The translations under genes were made by a program, and so were the position numbers. Under the pieces are notes generated by a model that worked only from the letters and a program-made list of their open reading frames with translations, was not told the origin of the DNA and searched no databases. Below, piece by piece: positions 10,787 to 20,111 of a stretch of DNA of 64,000 nt (positions within the stretch are counted from its first letter, which is position 1; each line of letters opens with the position of its first letter). The DNA is from Aureimonas fodinaquatilis (GTDB taxonomy: Bacteria; Pseudomonadota; Alphaproteobacteria; Rhizobiales; Rhizobiaceae): NCBI RefSeq assembly GCF_008369445.1, contig NZ_VTWH01000005.1:186001-250000 (forward strand). Direction: 5' to 3'.

Positions 10787-11047
10787 ATGTCGTTTCGAGC
10801 GATGGGTGTTGTCGGTCTGGTGCTGCTGGTCACACTGGCGGGCTGCGGGCGCAAAAACCTGCCGGTGCCACCGGTGGCGGAAGGGCAGCCAGCCAAGCCT
10901 TATGTGATTGCGCCCGACGGGGCGGGGTTGGCACGTGCGCCGGTCATCACCAACCGCACGTCTGAAACATCGGTTGTCCCGTCAGAGGTCACGCGCAATC
11001 CGGGTGCAGAGAACAAGCCGTTTCTGCTGGATAGGCTGTTGAACTGA
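10787..11047 (+). CDS. Small lipoprotein (LptM/YifL-like)
   Basis: The 86-residue product has a hydrophobic signal followed by a lipobox (VTLAGC, Cys near residue 21), then GRKNLPVPPV and a proline-rich tail. Tiny lipoproteins of this type sit between argH and lysA throughout Hyphomicrobiales and resemble YifL/LptM, which helps the LPS translocon LptD fold in enterobacteria. Function here is inferred from that resemblance only. The ATG at 10787 has GGCGGAG just upstream; a TTG immediately before it is less likely. Confidence 0.75.
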   Translation: MSFRAMGVVGLVLLVTLAGCGRKNLPVPPVAEGQPAKPYVIAPDGAGLARAPVITNRTSETSVVPSEVTRNPGAENKPFLLDRLLN

Positions 11048-11119
11048 CATTATTTTTACAAACACCAGATCGTTGCACCCGCCGGCATTGTGCCGGTGGC
11101 CCACTGTCCCGGGCGTATC

Positions 11120-12385
11120 ATGAATCATTTTGACTATATCAATGGCGTGCTGCATGCCGAGAATGTCGATCTTCGCGAGATTGCCGGGCAGACAGGAACA
11201 CCGTTCTATTGCTATTCAACGGCAACACTGACGCGGCACTATCAGGTTTTCGCCAAAGCCTTCGCGGATATTGATTCCCTCGTCTGCTATGCTGTGAAAG
11301 CCAATTCCAACCAGGCTGTGCTGAAAACCCTGGCAGATTTGGGCGCGGGCGCGGATGTGGTCTCCGGCGGTGAGCTGCTACGGGCTTTGCGGGCGGGCAT
11401 TCCTGCGGAAAAGATCATGTTTTCCGGGGTCGGCAAAACGGATGAGGAAATTGATCTGGCCCTGAAGGCCGGGATTTTCTGCTTCAACATCGAGTCTGAA
11501 CCGGAGCTGCACGCGATTTCACGCCGAGCATCGGCGCTTTCCCGGGTGGCGCATGTTTCGTTCCGCATCAATCCTGATATTGATGCCAAAACCCATGCCA
11601 AAATTTCCACTGGCAAAAAAGCGGACAAGTTCGGCATCGCGTTTGACCGGGCCGAAGCGATCTATGAACTGGCGGCAACTCTGCCAGGCATCGCCGTTTC
11701 GGGCATCGACATGCATATCGGCAGCCAGATTATTGACATGGAGCCATTTGATCTGGCGTTCGGCCGCCTTGCTGAGCTGGTCGGGCGTTTGCGGGCGCGG
11801 GGACACGCTATCACGCATGTTGATGTGGGCGGCGGACTGGGCATTCCCTATCGCACCGACAACGCGCCGCCTCCAGAGCCCACCGCCTATGCGCAGATTG
11901 TCAAACGGCATGTGCAGGATCTTGGAGCGAAGGTCATTTTTGAACCGGGGCGGCTGATTGCTGGCAATGCCGGAATTCTGGTCACCAAGGTCATTTATGT
12001 GAAGGAAGAAGCGGGGCGAACCTTCATCATTGTCGATGCGGCAATGAATGATCTGATCCGGCCAACTTTGTATGAAGCGTGGCACGATATTTCGCCGGTG
12101 GTCAGGCAGGAATCTGACGCTGACTGGATAGTGGCCGATATTGTCGGGCCGGTGTGCGAGAGCGGCGACTATTTTGCCAAAGACCGGTCGATTGCTCCGG
12201 TGGCCGTGGGTGACCTCGTATCCATTTCGACTGCCGGTGCCTATGGGGCGGTGCAGTCTGGCACGTACAACACGCGGCCACTGATTGCCGAAGTGATGGT
12301 CAATGGGGATCAGTTCTTTGCAGTTCGCCCGCGCCAGACACTGGACGAACTGATCGGGCTGGACAAATTGCCGACCTGGCTTTGA
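11120..12385 (+). CDS. lysA: Diaminopimelate decarboxylase
   Basis: LysA is a PLP enzyme that decarboxylates meso-diaminopimelate to lysine. The 421-residue protein has the PLP-lysine region VCYAVKANSN and the histidine motif DMHIGSQI. It also has a glycine-rich phosphate-binding segment DVGGGLGIPY, EPGRLIAGNAGIL and the C-terminal PVCESGDYFAKDR with the active-site Cys. The ATG at 11120 (MNHFDYINGVLHAE) matches family N termini. An upstream in-frame GTG at 11090 would add ten unlikely residues. Confidence 0.96.
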   Translation: MNHFDYINGVLHAENVDLREIAGQTGTPFYCYSTATLTRHYQVFAKAFADIDSLVCYAVKANSNQAVLKTLADLGAGADVVSGGELLRALRAGIPAEKIMFSGVGKTDEEIDLALKAGIFCFNIESEPELHAISRRASALSRVAHVSFRINPDIDAKTHAKISTGKKADKFGIAFDRAEAIYELAATLPGIAVSGIDMHIGSQIIDMEPFDLAFGRLAELVGRLRARGHAITHVDVGGGLGIPYRTDNAPPPEPTAYAQIVKRHVQDLGAKVIFEPGRLIAGNAGILVTKVIYVKEEAGRTFIIVDAAMNDLIRPTLYEAWHDISPVVRQESDADWIVADIVGPVCESGDYFAKDRSIAPVAVGDLVSISTAGAYGAVQSGTYNTRPLIAEVMVNGDQFFAVRPRQTLDELIGLDKLPTWL

Positions 12386-12477
12386 TGGAAAATGCTGTTC
12401 CGCCTCGTCTTTGCCGCAAATTCCGCTAAGGTTTGGTTTAAACAGCAGTCCAGCCAAAGATAGAGCACAGTTCAAGG

Positions 12478-14988
12478 ATGCAGGGAAAACCCGCCCGGCC
12501 TGAAACGCCTGCAAATGGCGTCCGCACTGGTATGGTGCGGCTGGCGGCGGGGCTGTGGATTTTTCTGGAGCGGGTCTGGCCGCTTGTGCTGGCTCTGGGT
12601 GGTCTGATCGGCCTTTTCCTCATCCTGTCATGGGCCGGCATCTTTGCCATGCTGCCGGGGTTGGCGCGAATTGGCATTGTGGTGGCGTTGGTGCTGGCCG
12701 TTCTGGTGGCATTGTGGCGAAACCGCTCTGTTCGCATGCCGACCCAGCGCGATATCGAAACGCGCATTGAGGCTGAAACCCGGCTTGCTCACCAGCCATT
12801 GCAGACACAAAGCGATGTTGCGCTGGGGGATGATCCCGTATCGCTGGCGCTGTGGCAGTTGCATCAGAAGCGGATGGCGGAGCGGCTGTCGCATCTGGCA
12901 GCAGGCTTGCCGATCATGCGCACCGAGCGGCTGGACCCCCACGGGTTGCGGGCGGTTGTCGCGCTTTTGCTGGTGGTCAGCTTTGCTTATTCCTACGGTC
13001 CTGCGGGGGGGCGTGTGGCTGATGCGTTCATGCCGCTGGAGCAGTCTCTGCTGGCGCAGGTGCGGGTGGATGCGTGGGTGCAGCCACCGGCCTATACCGG
13101 CCGAGCGCCGGTTTTTCTCGGCGAAACACAATCGGGACAGAGACTGGAAGTTCCAACAGGCAGTGTGCTGTCTGTGAGGGTATCGGACGGGTCGGGCGTT
13201 GGCCTTTCGTTTCAAGAGGTTGACAGTGAAGAGGTGTCGCAGGCGCCGGTGAAGGCCGGTGAAACTTCCGGTCTGCCGCTGGAATTTGAACTGCCCGTAA
13301 CCCGGTCGGGGCGGGCATTGCTTGCCACCCGGTTCAGAACGCTGGGTGAATGGGACTTCGCAGTTATTGCCGATACGCCGCCATCAGTGCGCGTGGAAGG
13401 ACAGCCAAAGGTTGCGCGCAATGGCGCGCTGGAAGCTGCTTTTGTGGTGGAGGATGATTATGGCGTGGCACGCGGAAAGGCAAATTTCCTGCCGCTGGCC
13501 GAGCCTGCCCCCAATGCACGCCCGCTGGTCCAGCCACCGGAGCTGAACCTTGCGGTGCCTCACCGCACAAAGGGCGAGGCACGCGGGCGACTCTCCACCA
13601 ACCAGACCGAAAATCCCTATGCCGGAACACAGATGAATTTGGTTTTGAAGGTGGAGGATGATGCGGGGCAATCCGCCACCTCGCAGCCTTTTGCCCTGGT
13701 TCTGCCGGAGCGCAGTTTTACCAACCCGCTGGCACGCGCAGTGGTTGAACAGCGACGTATTCTGGCGCTGGATGCCAATATGGCGGGCCGTGTGGTGGAA
13801 ATGCTGGATGCGCTGACCATACATGGTGACAGTTTCATCAACCGCGCCACAGACTATCTGGCTCTCCGGGCAGTGCGGGAGCGCATTGCCAATGCCCCGG
13901 ATGATGCTGTGCTGCTTTCGGCTGTGGATTTTCTCTGGGACATTGCCCTTGGTATTGAAAGCGGCAACCTGTCCTTTGCCGAACGCCGCTTGCAGGAAGC
14001 GCAGGAAGCGCTGTCGCAGGCGTTGCAGGATGGTGCCTCGGAAGAGGAAATTGCCCAACTTATGCAGGAACTGCGGGACGCCATGCAGGAGTTCATGCAG
14101 GCCATGGCAGAGGCTATGCAGAACCAGCCACCGCAAAGCCAGCAGCAACTGGGTGAAGGGCGGGAAATTCGCCAGCAGGATTTGCAGCAAATGCTGGATC
14201 GCATTGAAGATCTGGCACGCACCGGCTCCAATGAGGCCGCGCAGCAATTGCTGTCAGAACTGCAGGAGATGATGAACAACCTGCAAATGGCGCAGCCGGG
14301 TGGCCAGCAGAATGAAGGTTCACCGCAACCGCTGGATGATCTGAGCAAATTGTTGCAGCAGCAACAGCAATTGATGGACCAGACCTATGATCTGGGTCGG
14401 GAGACTGCGCGTCAGCAGATGCAGGGCATGTGGGGCGAGGAGCAGCAGCCTGAGTCCGGGCAAAACAGCCAGGAGAACCAGCAAGGGCAGCAACAGCAAC
14501 GCTTTGACGACTTGCGCTCGGGGCAGGCAGATTTGCAGCAGCAGCTTGAGGCTTTGAAACAGGCGCTGGAAGAACTGGGTCTTGGTGAAATTGGCGATCT
14601 GGACCGCGCGGGCGAGGCCATGGGCGAAGCCGAGGGCGCGCTGGGCCAGGGCAATGACGGCGAGGCGGTGAACCGTCAAAGCGAGGCATTGCAAGCGATG
14701 CGGCAGGCAGGGCGCGAAATGATGCGTCAGATGCAGGAGGCCATGCAGGGCCAGCAAGGCCAGGGCATGGGGCAGGGCATGGGCAGCGCGGGTCAAAATG
14801 GTCGCGATCCGCTGGGACGGGATCGTGGCGGCATTGGGCGGGAAAGCGGCCAGAACACGGATATTCCGGAAGAAATTGACGTTCAACGCGCGCGCCGGGT
14901 GCTGGAACAGATCCGGCAGAGGTTACAGGATCGGCTGTTGCCCCAGTTGGAGCGCAGCTACCTGGAGCGCTTGCTGCAAATGCAATAG
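12478..14988 (+). CDS. TIGR02302 family membrane protein (DUF4175), glutamine-rich
   Basis: The 836-residue protein has three predicted transmembrane segments near the N terminus (about residues 24-45, 47-75 and 155-172). A long extracytoplasmic region follows, with a C-terminal half extremely rich in Gln, Met, Glu and Gly (repeated QQQ, QGQGMGQGMG). This matches the alphaproteobacterial family TIGR02302, always found downstream of lysA, whose function is unknown. The start is uncertain: the ATG at 12478 has AAGG almost touching it, and another ATG lies 18 codons in. Its TAG stop is part of a dispersed repeat copy (14986-15056). Confidence 0.85.
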   Translation: MQGKPARPETPANGVRTGMVRLAAGLWIFLERVWPLVLALGGLIGLFLILSWAGIFAMLPGLARIGIVVALVLAVLVALWRNRSVRMPTQRDIETRIEAETRLAHQPLQTQSDVALGDDPVSLALWQLHQKRMAERLSHLAAGLPIMRTERLDPHGLRAVVALLLVVSFAYSYGPAGGRVADAFMPLEQSLLAQVRVDAWVQPPAYTGRAPVFLGETQSGQRLEVPTGSVLSVRVSDGSGVGLSFQEVDSEEVSQAPVKAGETSGLPLEFELPVTRSGRALLATRFRTLGEWDFAVIADTPPSVRVEGQPKVARNGALEAAFVVEDDYGVARGKANFLPLAEPAPNARPLVQPPELNLAVPHRTKGEARGRLSTNQTENPYAGTQMNLVLKVEDDAGQSATSQPFALVLPERSFTNPLARAVVEQRRILALDANMAGRVVEMLDALTIHGDSFINRATDYLALRAVRERIANAPDDAVLLSAVDFLWDIALGIESGNLSFAERRLQEAQEALSQALQDGASEEEIAQLMQELRDAMQEFMQAMAEAMQNQPPQSQQQLGEGREIRQQDLQQMLDRIEDLARTGSNEAAQQLLSELQEMMNNLQMAQPGGQQNEGSPQPLDDLSKLLQQQQQLMDQTYDLGRETARQQMQGMWGEEQQPESGQNSQENQQGQQQQRFDDLRSGQADLQQQLEALKQALEELGLGEIGDLDRAGEAMGEAEGALGQGNDGEAVNRQSEALQAMRQAGREMMRQMQEAMQGQQGQGMGQGMGSAGQNGRDPLGRDRGGIGRESGQNTDIPEEIDVQRARRVLEQIRQRLQDRLLPQLERSYLERLLQMQ

Positions 14989-15056
14989 AGCATTCCCTGT
15001 TAAAGCTGGTTTGCTTCAACAGCAGGACAAAGTGGCAGAGCATTGCAGATGATCAT
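14986..15056 (+). repeat. Dispersed double-hairpin repeat, copy 1
   Basis: This is a divergent copy of the family whose consensus begins TAGAGCATTTC, holds an inner GTTGAA...TTCAAC palindrome and continues with ACAATGCGACAAA. Here it begins with the TAG stop codon of the preceding gene and lies between two convergent genes. Confidence 0.6.
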
Positions 15057-16243
15057 AGGAAGCGTTGCATCGCACCGATGGCGGCCATCAGAATGACCAC
15101 GAGCCAAGGCGGTGCCTTGGCTACGACCAGAAGCAGAAAACCACCCAGCGCCAGTGCAAAATCCAGCGGCTGCAGAATGGCGCTTGTCCAGACTGGATTG
15201 TAGAAAGCCGCTGCCAGTATGCCGACCACCGCGGCGTTGGCACCGCGTATTCCGGCCTGCACCATGGCGAAGTCTGTCAGCCGGTTCCAGAAGGGCAAAG
15301 CGCCGTACAGCAGCAGCATGCCGGGCAGAAAAATTGCAATCAAAGCCAGACTGGCGGTGGCGAGGCTATGGTCTGGCTGCCCGATCAAGGCACCCAGATA
15401 TGCGGCGAAAGTGAATAGCGGCCCGGGAACTGCCTGCGCCAGCCCGTAGCCGGCCAGAAAGCTGCTTTCATCCAGCAAACCGGGAGTGACAATCTGGGTT
15501 TGCAGCAGTGGGAGAACAACATGCCCGCCGCCGAACACCAACGCACCGGATTGGTAAAATGCGCTGAAAAGCTGCGCACCTTGTATCCAACCTATCGGAG
15601 CCAGCAGCAGCCCGGCAAACAGGACCAAGGCAGCAATTCCTGCAGATCGCGAAACTGGCAGATGCAGATTGGCTGAACGATATGCCCCGGAATTGCGGCA
15701 GAACAAAAGGCCTGCCACAGCACCAACGGCAATTGCCGCGACTTGCCGGGGCCAGCCGGGAAGCAGCAAAAGGGTGGCCACCGCAGACGCGGCAATGACC
15801 AGCCGGGTTATGTCCGGTGTCAGGCTGCGCCCCATGCCCAGAACCGCTTGTGCAACCACGGCCACGGCTACCAGTTTAAGCCCATGGACCAGCCCCGTGG
15901 TCCCTGGGCTGGAAAACGCTGTCAAGCCGAGCGCCAGAGCAAAGAGAAGCATGGCGGAGGGCAAGGTGAATGCCACCCATGCGGCGATGCCGCCCGCCAG
16001 ACCGCCGCCACGCAGAACGCCAATTGCAAAACCAACCTGGCTGGAAGCTGGCCCCGGCAGCAACTGGCACAGCGTCACCAGTTCGCCATAGGCTTTGTCA
16101 TCCAGCCATTGCCGCCGCGTTACAAACTCGTCCCGGAAGTAACCCAAATGCGCGACCGGTCCGCCGAAGGATGTCAGGCCCAGTTTCAGAAAGGCTGCGA
16201 AAACCTGCAGAATCGAGCCAATTTGAAGGCCGTTCACCAACAT
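15053..16243 (-). CDS. chrA: Chromate transporter, ChrA family (two-domain)
   Basis: The 396-residue membrane protein has two homologous CHR halves. The N-terminal half carries SFGGPVAHLGYFRDEFV and LVTLCQLLPGPASSQVGFAIG. The C-terminal half carries VFGGGHVVLPLLQTQIV and YGLAQAVPGPLFTFAAYLG. Both are standard for long-form ChrA proteins, which export chromate. Roughly ten to twelve hydrophobic segments are visible. It is convergent with the TIGR02302 gene and probably transcribed alone; no chrB regulator is present. Substrate in this organism is inferred from the family. Confidence 0.88.
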   Translation of the reverse strand: MLVNGLQIGSILQVFAAFLKLGLTSFGGPVAHLGYFRDEFVTRRQWLDDKAYGELVTLCQLLPGPASSQVGFAIGVLRGGGLAGGIAAWVAFTLPSAMLLFALALGLTAFSSPGTTGLVHGLKLVAVAVVAQAVLGMGRSLTPDITRLVIAASAVATLLLLPGWPRQVAAIAVGAVAGLLFCRNSGAYRSANLHLPVSRSAGIAALVLFAGLLLAPIGWIQGAQLFSAFYQSGALVFGGGHVVLPLLQTQIVTPGLLDESSFLAGYGLAQAVPGPLFTFAAYLGALIGQPDHSLATASLALIAIFLPGMLLLYGALPFWNRLTDFAMVQAGIRGANAAVVGILAAAFYNPVWTSAILQPLDFALALGGFLLLVVAKAPPWLVVILMAAIGAMQRFL

Positions 16244-16261
16244 ATTCCCAAGATTCTCTGG

Positions 16262-16322
16262 TTCCGGGTGTCGTCACATTGTCTTGCCGTTGAAATGCAA
16301 CTGTTCCAGCGGCAATGCTCTA
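16262..16322 (-). repeat. Dispersed double-hairpin repeat, copy 2
   Basis: Read on the minus strand it begins TAGAGCATTGCC at 16322 and continues through the inner palindrome to ACAATGTG. The TAG is the stop codon of the receiver-domain gene. It fills the space before chrA. Confidence 0.65.
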
Positions 16323-16718
16323 CGCCATGCGACGCACGGGTTCTTCGCTGGTATAATCCGGCAATATCTCGCGCATGTGACGGCGAATGTCGGCCAGCGT
16401 AAAAGGCTTGTCCACCACGCCTCGAATGATGCGGGTCAGATCATCAGCGGCTTCCCGTTGCTCGGCATAGCCCGTCATGAGCAGTACCGGCAGTTCCGGA
16501 AAACCGGCATGAATGGCATGCGCCAGCTCAATGCCGCTCATCACCGGCATGCGGATGTCAGAAAGCACGGCATCAATGGTGCCCGCCGCTGCAACAAGCA
16601 CTTCCAGCGCGGTTTCGCCATCATCGGCAGTCAGAACCTCATGGCCTTCAAGCCTCAGCGCGCGTGCCACCAGCAGTCGAATTCCTGCCTCATCATCAAC
16701 AATCAGAATTTTGGCCAT
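16320..16718 (-). CDS. Single-domain response regulator (CheY-like; CpdR-type possible)
   Basis: The 132-residue protein is one receiver domain: MAKILIVDDEAGIRLLVARAL with acidic pocket Asp8/Asp9, phospho-acceptor Asp54 in AVLSDIRMP, Thr in LLMTGYAE and Lys in VVDKPF. There is no output domain. Similar stand-alone receivers lie beside hpt in many Hyphomicrobiales, and CpdR, which directs ClpXP proteolysis, is of this type, but the identity is not certain. The ATG at 16718 follows GGGAGG. The longer frame upstream is not needed. The TAG stop lies inside a repeat copy. Confidence 0.82.
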   Translation of the reverse strand: MAKILIVDDEAGIRLLVARALRLEGHEVLTADDGETALEVLVAAAGTIDAVLSDIRMPVMSGIELAHAIHAGFPELPVLLMTGYAEQREAADDLTRIIRGVVDKPFTLADIRRHMREILPDYTSEEPVRRMA

Positions 16719-16850
16719 GGATGCCTCCCGGCCAATGGTTTTCTTTCTGGTTGAGCAAGTATCATTATCCGCTTTTCCACAATGTCCTGACCCGTTGGTC
16801 GCTGGGGCCATTATGGCGATAATGTCTTTAATAGAGCTTTCCGCTGTTGT

Positions 16851-17414
16851 TCAAATGCCGGATGTTTCCTCAATCACCCGGCCAACAAATGGCAACTCGC
16901 GAAATGCATGGCCAACATCCATTCCATAACCGACAACGAAATGGTCGGGGCAGTCGAAACCCACATGCTCTGCGTTGATATCGGTTTTGCGGCGCATGGG
17001 CTTGTCCAGCAGCACGGCAAGCTCCACACTGTCGGCGCCTCGGCTCAACATAAGATCGCGGGCATATTTCAGCGTCCGGCCGGATTCCAGAATGTCATCA
17101 ACCAGCAGAACCTGCCGGCCTTGCACATTGCTATCAATATCTCTCAGCACTTTGACCTCGGTTGACACCGTGCCAGAGCCGTAACTTGAAAGAGTAATAA
17201 ACTCAACTTCCGGTGCAACTCCGGCATGGTGCAACGCGCGAATAAGATCGGCGGCGAAAACGAAAGAACCTTTCAAAACAGACACAACAAGCATATCAGG
17301 CCGGGCGTTGGCGGCAATTTCACTGGCCATACGCTCAACTTCATGGGCAATCGCCTCACTGGAGTAAAGCGTTTCAATCTGTTTGCCGCGTACTTCAATC
17401 ATTGCGCATGCCAA
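16851..17414 (-). CDS. hpt: Hypoxanthine phosphoribosyltransferase
   Basis: The enzyme salvages hypoxanthine (and guanine) with PRPP to IMP and GMP. The 187-residue protein has the type I PRT fold with LVVSVLKGSFVFAADLIRAL, FITLSSYGSGTVS, the PRPP-binding motif VLLVDDILESGRTL, and the C-terminal hood HFVVGYGMDVGHAFRELPFVG. A second ATG four codons in (17402) is an equally good start; neither has a strong ribosome-binding site. The 230-base region before the divergent ftsE shows no clear gene. Confidence 0.94.
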   Translation of the reverse strand: MACAMIEVRGKQIETLYSSEAIAHEVERMASEIAANARPDMLVVSVLKGSFVFAADLIRALHHAGVAPEVEFITLSSYGSGTVSTEVKVLRDIDSNVQGRQVLLVDDILESGRTLKYARDLMLSRGADSVELAVLLDKPMRRKTDINAEHVGFDCPDHFVVGYGMDVGHAFRELPFVGRVIEETSGI

Positions 17415-17645
17415 TCGCTGGAGAACTTGTTAATCAAATCCTCTACATGGCTTTTCGAGCTATTGCGAACGATTCTCTGTGGGAAAATGCGGCGGGATCG
17501 GCTTCGCAATTTGGCTGCAATCTGCCGGGCAATAACTGAATGCGCATTTGCAAATGTGGCTTTAGCAAATGAGTAAGGTCTCATGGTTAATGAATATTAA
17601 AGCTGCTTTTGAGCATGGACGCAGACAGATTTTGAAGAGGCGGTC

Positions 17646-18305
17646 TTGATCAGGTTTGAAAATGTCGGGCTACGCTATGATACCGGGCCAGAGGTGCTGC
17701 GTGATCTGAATTTTCAGATTGAACAGCAATCCTTCCAGTTTCTCAGCGGTCCTTCTGGTGCGGGTAAAACCAGCCTGATGCGAATGATGTTTCTGGCCGT
17801 CCGGCCAACGCGCGGCGTGGTCACCATCATGGACAGGGATGTTTCAACCCTGTCGCGAACCGAATTGCCGGGTCTTCGCCGGCGCATTGGTGTTGTGTTC
17901 CAGGATTTCCGGTTGCTTGACCATATGAGCGTTTATGAAAATGTGGCGCTGCCGCTGCGGGTGCGTGGCAGGGAAGAGGCTAGCTACCGGCAGGATGTGG
18001 TGGATCTTTTGCGCTGGGTGGGGTTGGGAGAGCGCATGCAGGCGCTGCCCATGGTTTTGTCAGGCGGTGAAAAGCAGCGCGCTGCCATTGCCCGCGCATT
18101 GATAGACCAGCCCGATCTGCTGCTGGCCGACGAACCAACAGGAAATGTGGACCCGCCACTGGCGCGCAGGCTTTTGCGGCTGTTTCTGGAACTGCACAAG
18201 CTTGGCACAGCAGTTGTCATCGCCACGCATGATCTGTCGCTGATGGATCAGGTGTCGGCGCGGCGCATGGTGCTGGCAGATGGGCGGCTGACAATTCATG
18301 CGTGA
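17646..18305 (+). CDS. ftsE: Cell division ATP-binding protein FtsE
   Basis: FtsE is the ATPase of the FtsEX complex, which controls septal peptidoglycan hydrolases. The 219-residue protein has Walker A GPSGAGKTS, Q-loop VFQDFRLL, signature LSGGEKQRAAIARAL, Walker B DLLLADEPTG and the switch His in IATHD. The start is TTG at 17646, with GAGG upstream, giving MIRFENVGLRYDTGPEVLRDLNF as in relatives. The last eight bases overlap ftsX. Confidence 0.95.
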   Translation: MIRFENVGLRYDTGPEVLRDLNFQIEQQSFQFLSGPSGAGKTSLMRMMFLAVRPTRGVVTIMDRDVSTLSRTELPGLRRRIGVVFQDFRLLDHMSVYENVALPLRVRGREEASYRQDVVDLLRWVGLGERMQALPMVLSGGEKQRAAIARALIDQPDLLLADEPTGNVDPPLARRLLRLFLELHKLGTAVVIATHDLSLMDQVSARRMVLADGRLTIHA

Positions 18306-19266
18306 GCGGCTGGCCCTTACATTCGAAAGGTTGGGGCTTGGATGGAAGTCCGCTGGTCGCGCAGCCATTGTGCCACCGGGCAATATAGCCAACCATGCCT
18401 TGATGGCAGTTATCGCCATCATGACCTTTCTGGCCAGCCTGACGCTGGGCAGTGTGCTGCTGGTGGCAGATACATCGGCATCCTGGCAACGCGACATCGC
18501 GCGGGAGCTGACGGTGCAGATACGCCCGGAACCGGGAATGGACATGGATGCGGCAACAACCGCGGTGCAGGTGGTCCTGCTTGCCACCCCCGGCGTTGTA
18601 TCGGCCACGCCGCTGGATGATGCGGCCGCCAACATGCTTCTATCACCCTGGCTGGGTGATCTGGACCTGACGGCATTGCCAGTGCCGAGGCTGATTGCGG
18701 TGGAAATTGACTTGGGCAGCGCGCTGGACTTCGCCGCTTTGGAGGAGGCTGTGGAACGGGCGGTGCCACAGGCCAGTCTGGATGACCATAGGGCATGGAT
18801 TTCCCGCCTGGCGGTTATGGCCGGGGCCATGGTGACTGCCGGGGTTGCAATATTGGCTCTGGTACTGGCCGCAACGGTTTTAACCGTGGTTTTTGCCACA
18901 CGCGGTGCCATGACTGGCAACCGCCATATCATCGAGGTGCTGCATTTTGTCGGTGCCAGCGGGTCGTTTATCGCTGGTCAGTTTCAGCGGCATTTCCTGC
19001 GGCTTGGGCTCATTGGTGCCGCCATTGGCGGGGCAATTGCGCTTGTGCTTTTCCTTCTGGTCGGGTGGTCCCTGCGACCGGATCAGGTTGGCGCAGAGGC
19101 GGATCAGTTCCGGGTTATGTTCGGCACATTTAATCTTGGGATCTGGGGCTACTCATTAATCGTTATGCTGGCGCTGGCGGTTGCGGTGTTGACGGCTTTA
19201 ACCTCGCGCTTCACCGTATTGCGCCAGCTTGCAGCTATCGATCTTTTGGCTCCGGTGGATGGGTGA
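18298..19266 (+). CDS. ftsX: Cell division protein FtsX
   Basis: FtsX is the permease-like partner of FtsE. The 322-residue protein has a cytoplasmic N terminus and a first membrane helix (about residues 37-60, LMAVIAIMTFLASLTLGSVLLVAD). A periplasmic loop follows (about 60-170), then three helices near residues 175-200, 225-255 and 283-303. The typical DLLAPVDG-like C terminus is present. It overlaps ftsE by eight bases, indicating coupled translation. YdcF and PlsC genes follow, the usual order in Hyphomicrobiales. Confidence 0.94.
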   Translation: MRERLALTFERLGLGWKSAGRAAIVPPGNIANHALMAVIAIMTFLASLTLGSVLLVADTSASWQRDIARELTVQIRPEPGMDMDAATTAVQVVLLATPGVVSATPLDDAAANMLLSPWLGDLDLTALPVPRLIAVEIDLGSALDFAALEEAVERAVPQASLDDHRAWISRLAVMAGAMVTAGVAILALVLAATVLTVVFATRGAMTGNRHIIEVLHFVGASGSFIAGQFQRHFLRLGLIGAAIGGAIALVLFLLVGWSLRPDQVGAEADQFRVMFGTFNLGIWGYSLIVMLALAVAVLTALTSRFTVLRQLAAIDLLAPVDG

Positions 19267-19344
19267 ACAGGTTTGGCAAGGCTCAAGCACAGTTTCACCC
19301 GCATAGGATACAGGCGGCAGGAACGGCATTTGGCAGAAGGGCAG

Positions 19345-20028
19345 ATGAGCGCGAAGCGTAGGCAGGCGTCAAAGCAGGGCAGGCACACATCACGGCTTCG
19401 GCCGATGCTTTGGCTTATGCTGATTGTGCTGGCCGCGCTGACTTATTTCGCAGGTGGTTTCCTGCGCTTTGCCAGTGATGTCGCCAATCTTTCCGCGCCG
19501 CAATCCATTGCCAATGTGGATGGCATTGTTGTGTTGACAGGCGGTGAGGCACGCCTGCAACAAGCGGTCAATCTGTTGCGTCAGGGCACGGATGTCAGCC
19601 CCGGCAAACGGTTGTTGATCAGCGGGGTCAATCGCGGCACCAGCCTGGCGACGCTGGCCAAAATCACCGGTGGCGACCGTGCCTTGTTCGAATGCTGCGT
19701 TGATCTGGACTATGCTGCGCTGGATACAATCGGAAATGCGAAAATGACGGTCGAGTGGGCGCGCGAACACCACATGGCGCGTATTGCGCTTGTGACAAGT
19801 GATTACCACATTCCCCGTGCGCTGGTGGAGCTTTCGGCAGTGCCGGATGCGCCCGAAATCGTGCCATATCCGGTTTCGCCGCAAAAATTATGGCGTGCAG
19901 ACGGGCTGCCGACTCGGCTTGGCTTAAGGTTGCTGGTGCAGGAATATGCCAAGGTGCTTGCGGCCAAAGCACGCTTTGCAACCGGCTTCGATATTATCGA
20001 GCGGCTGGGGCAGCGGGCAGGCTCGTAA
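19345..20028 (+). CDS. YdcF family (DUF218) membrane-anchored protein
   Basis: The 227-residue protein has a basic start and one membrane helix (about residues 20-42, PMLWLMLIVLAALTYFAGGFLRFA). A DUF218 domain follows with DGIVVLTGGEARLQQAVNLL, KRLLISGVNRGTS and the late motif ALVTSDYHIPRALVEL. Members such as ElyC/SanA influence envelope polymer synthesis; the precise role is unknown. The ATG at 19345 follows GAAGGGC. The frame is open back to a TTG at 19273, which would add 24 basic residues. Confidence 0.85.
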   Translation: MSAKRRQASKQGRHTSRLRPMLWLMLIVLAALTYFAGGFLRFASDVANLSAPQSIANVDGIVVLTGGEARLQQAVNLLRQGTDVSPGKRLLISGVNRGTSLATLAKITGGDRALFECCVDLDYAALDTIGNAKMTVEWAREHHMARIALVTSDYHIPRALVELSAVPDAPEIVPYPVSPQKLWRADGLPTRLGLRLLVQEYAKVLAAKARFATGFDIIERLGQRAGS

Positions 20029-20111
20029 ATCTCTGGCGCAATTGCTCTTGCGAAAAAATGCGCTACAAACCAATGCCTTTCCCGGAGTGCTCCTACTGAC
20101 ATAAGGTGCCA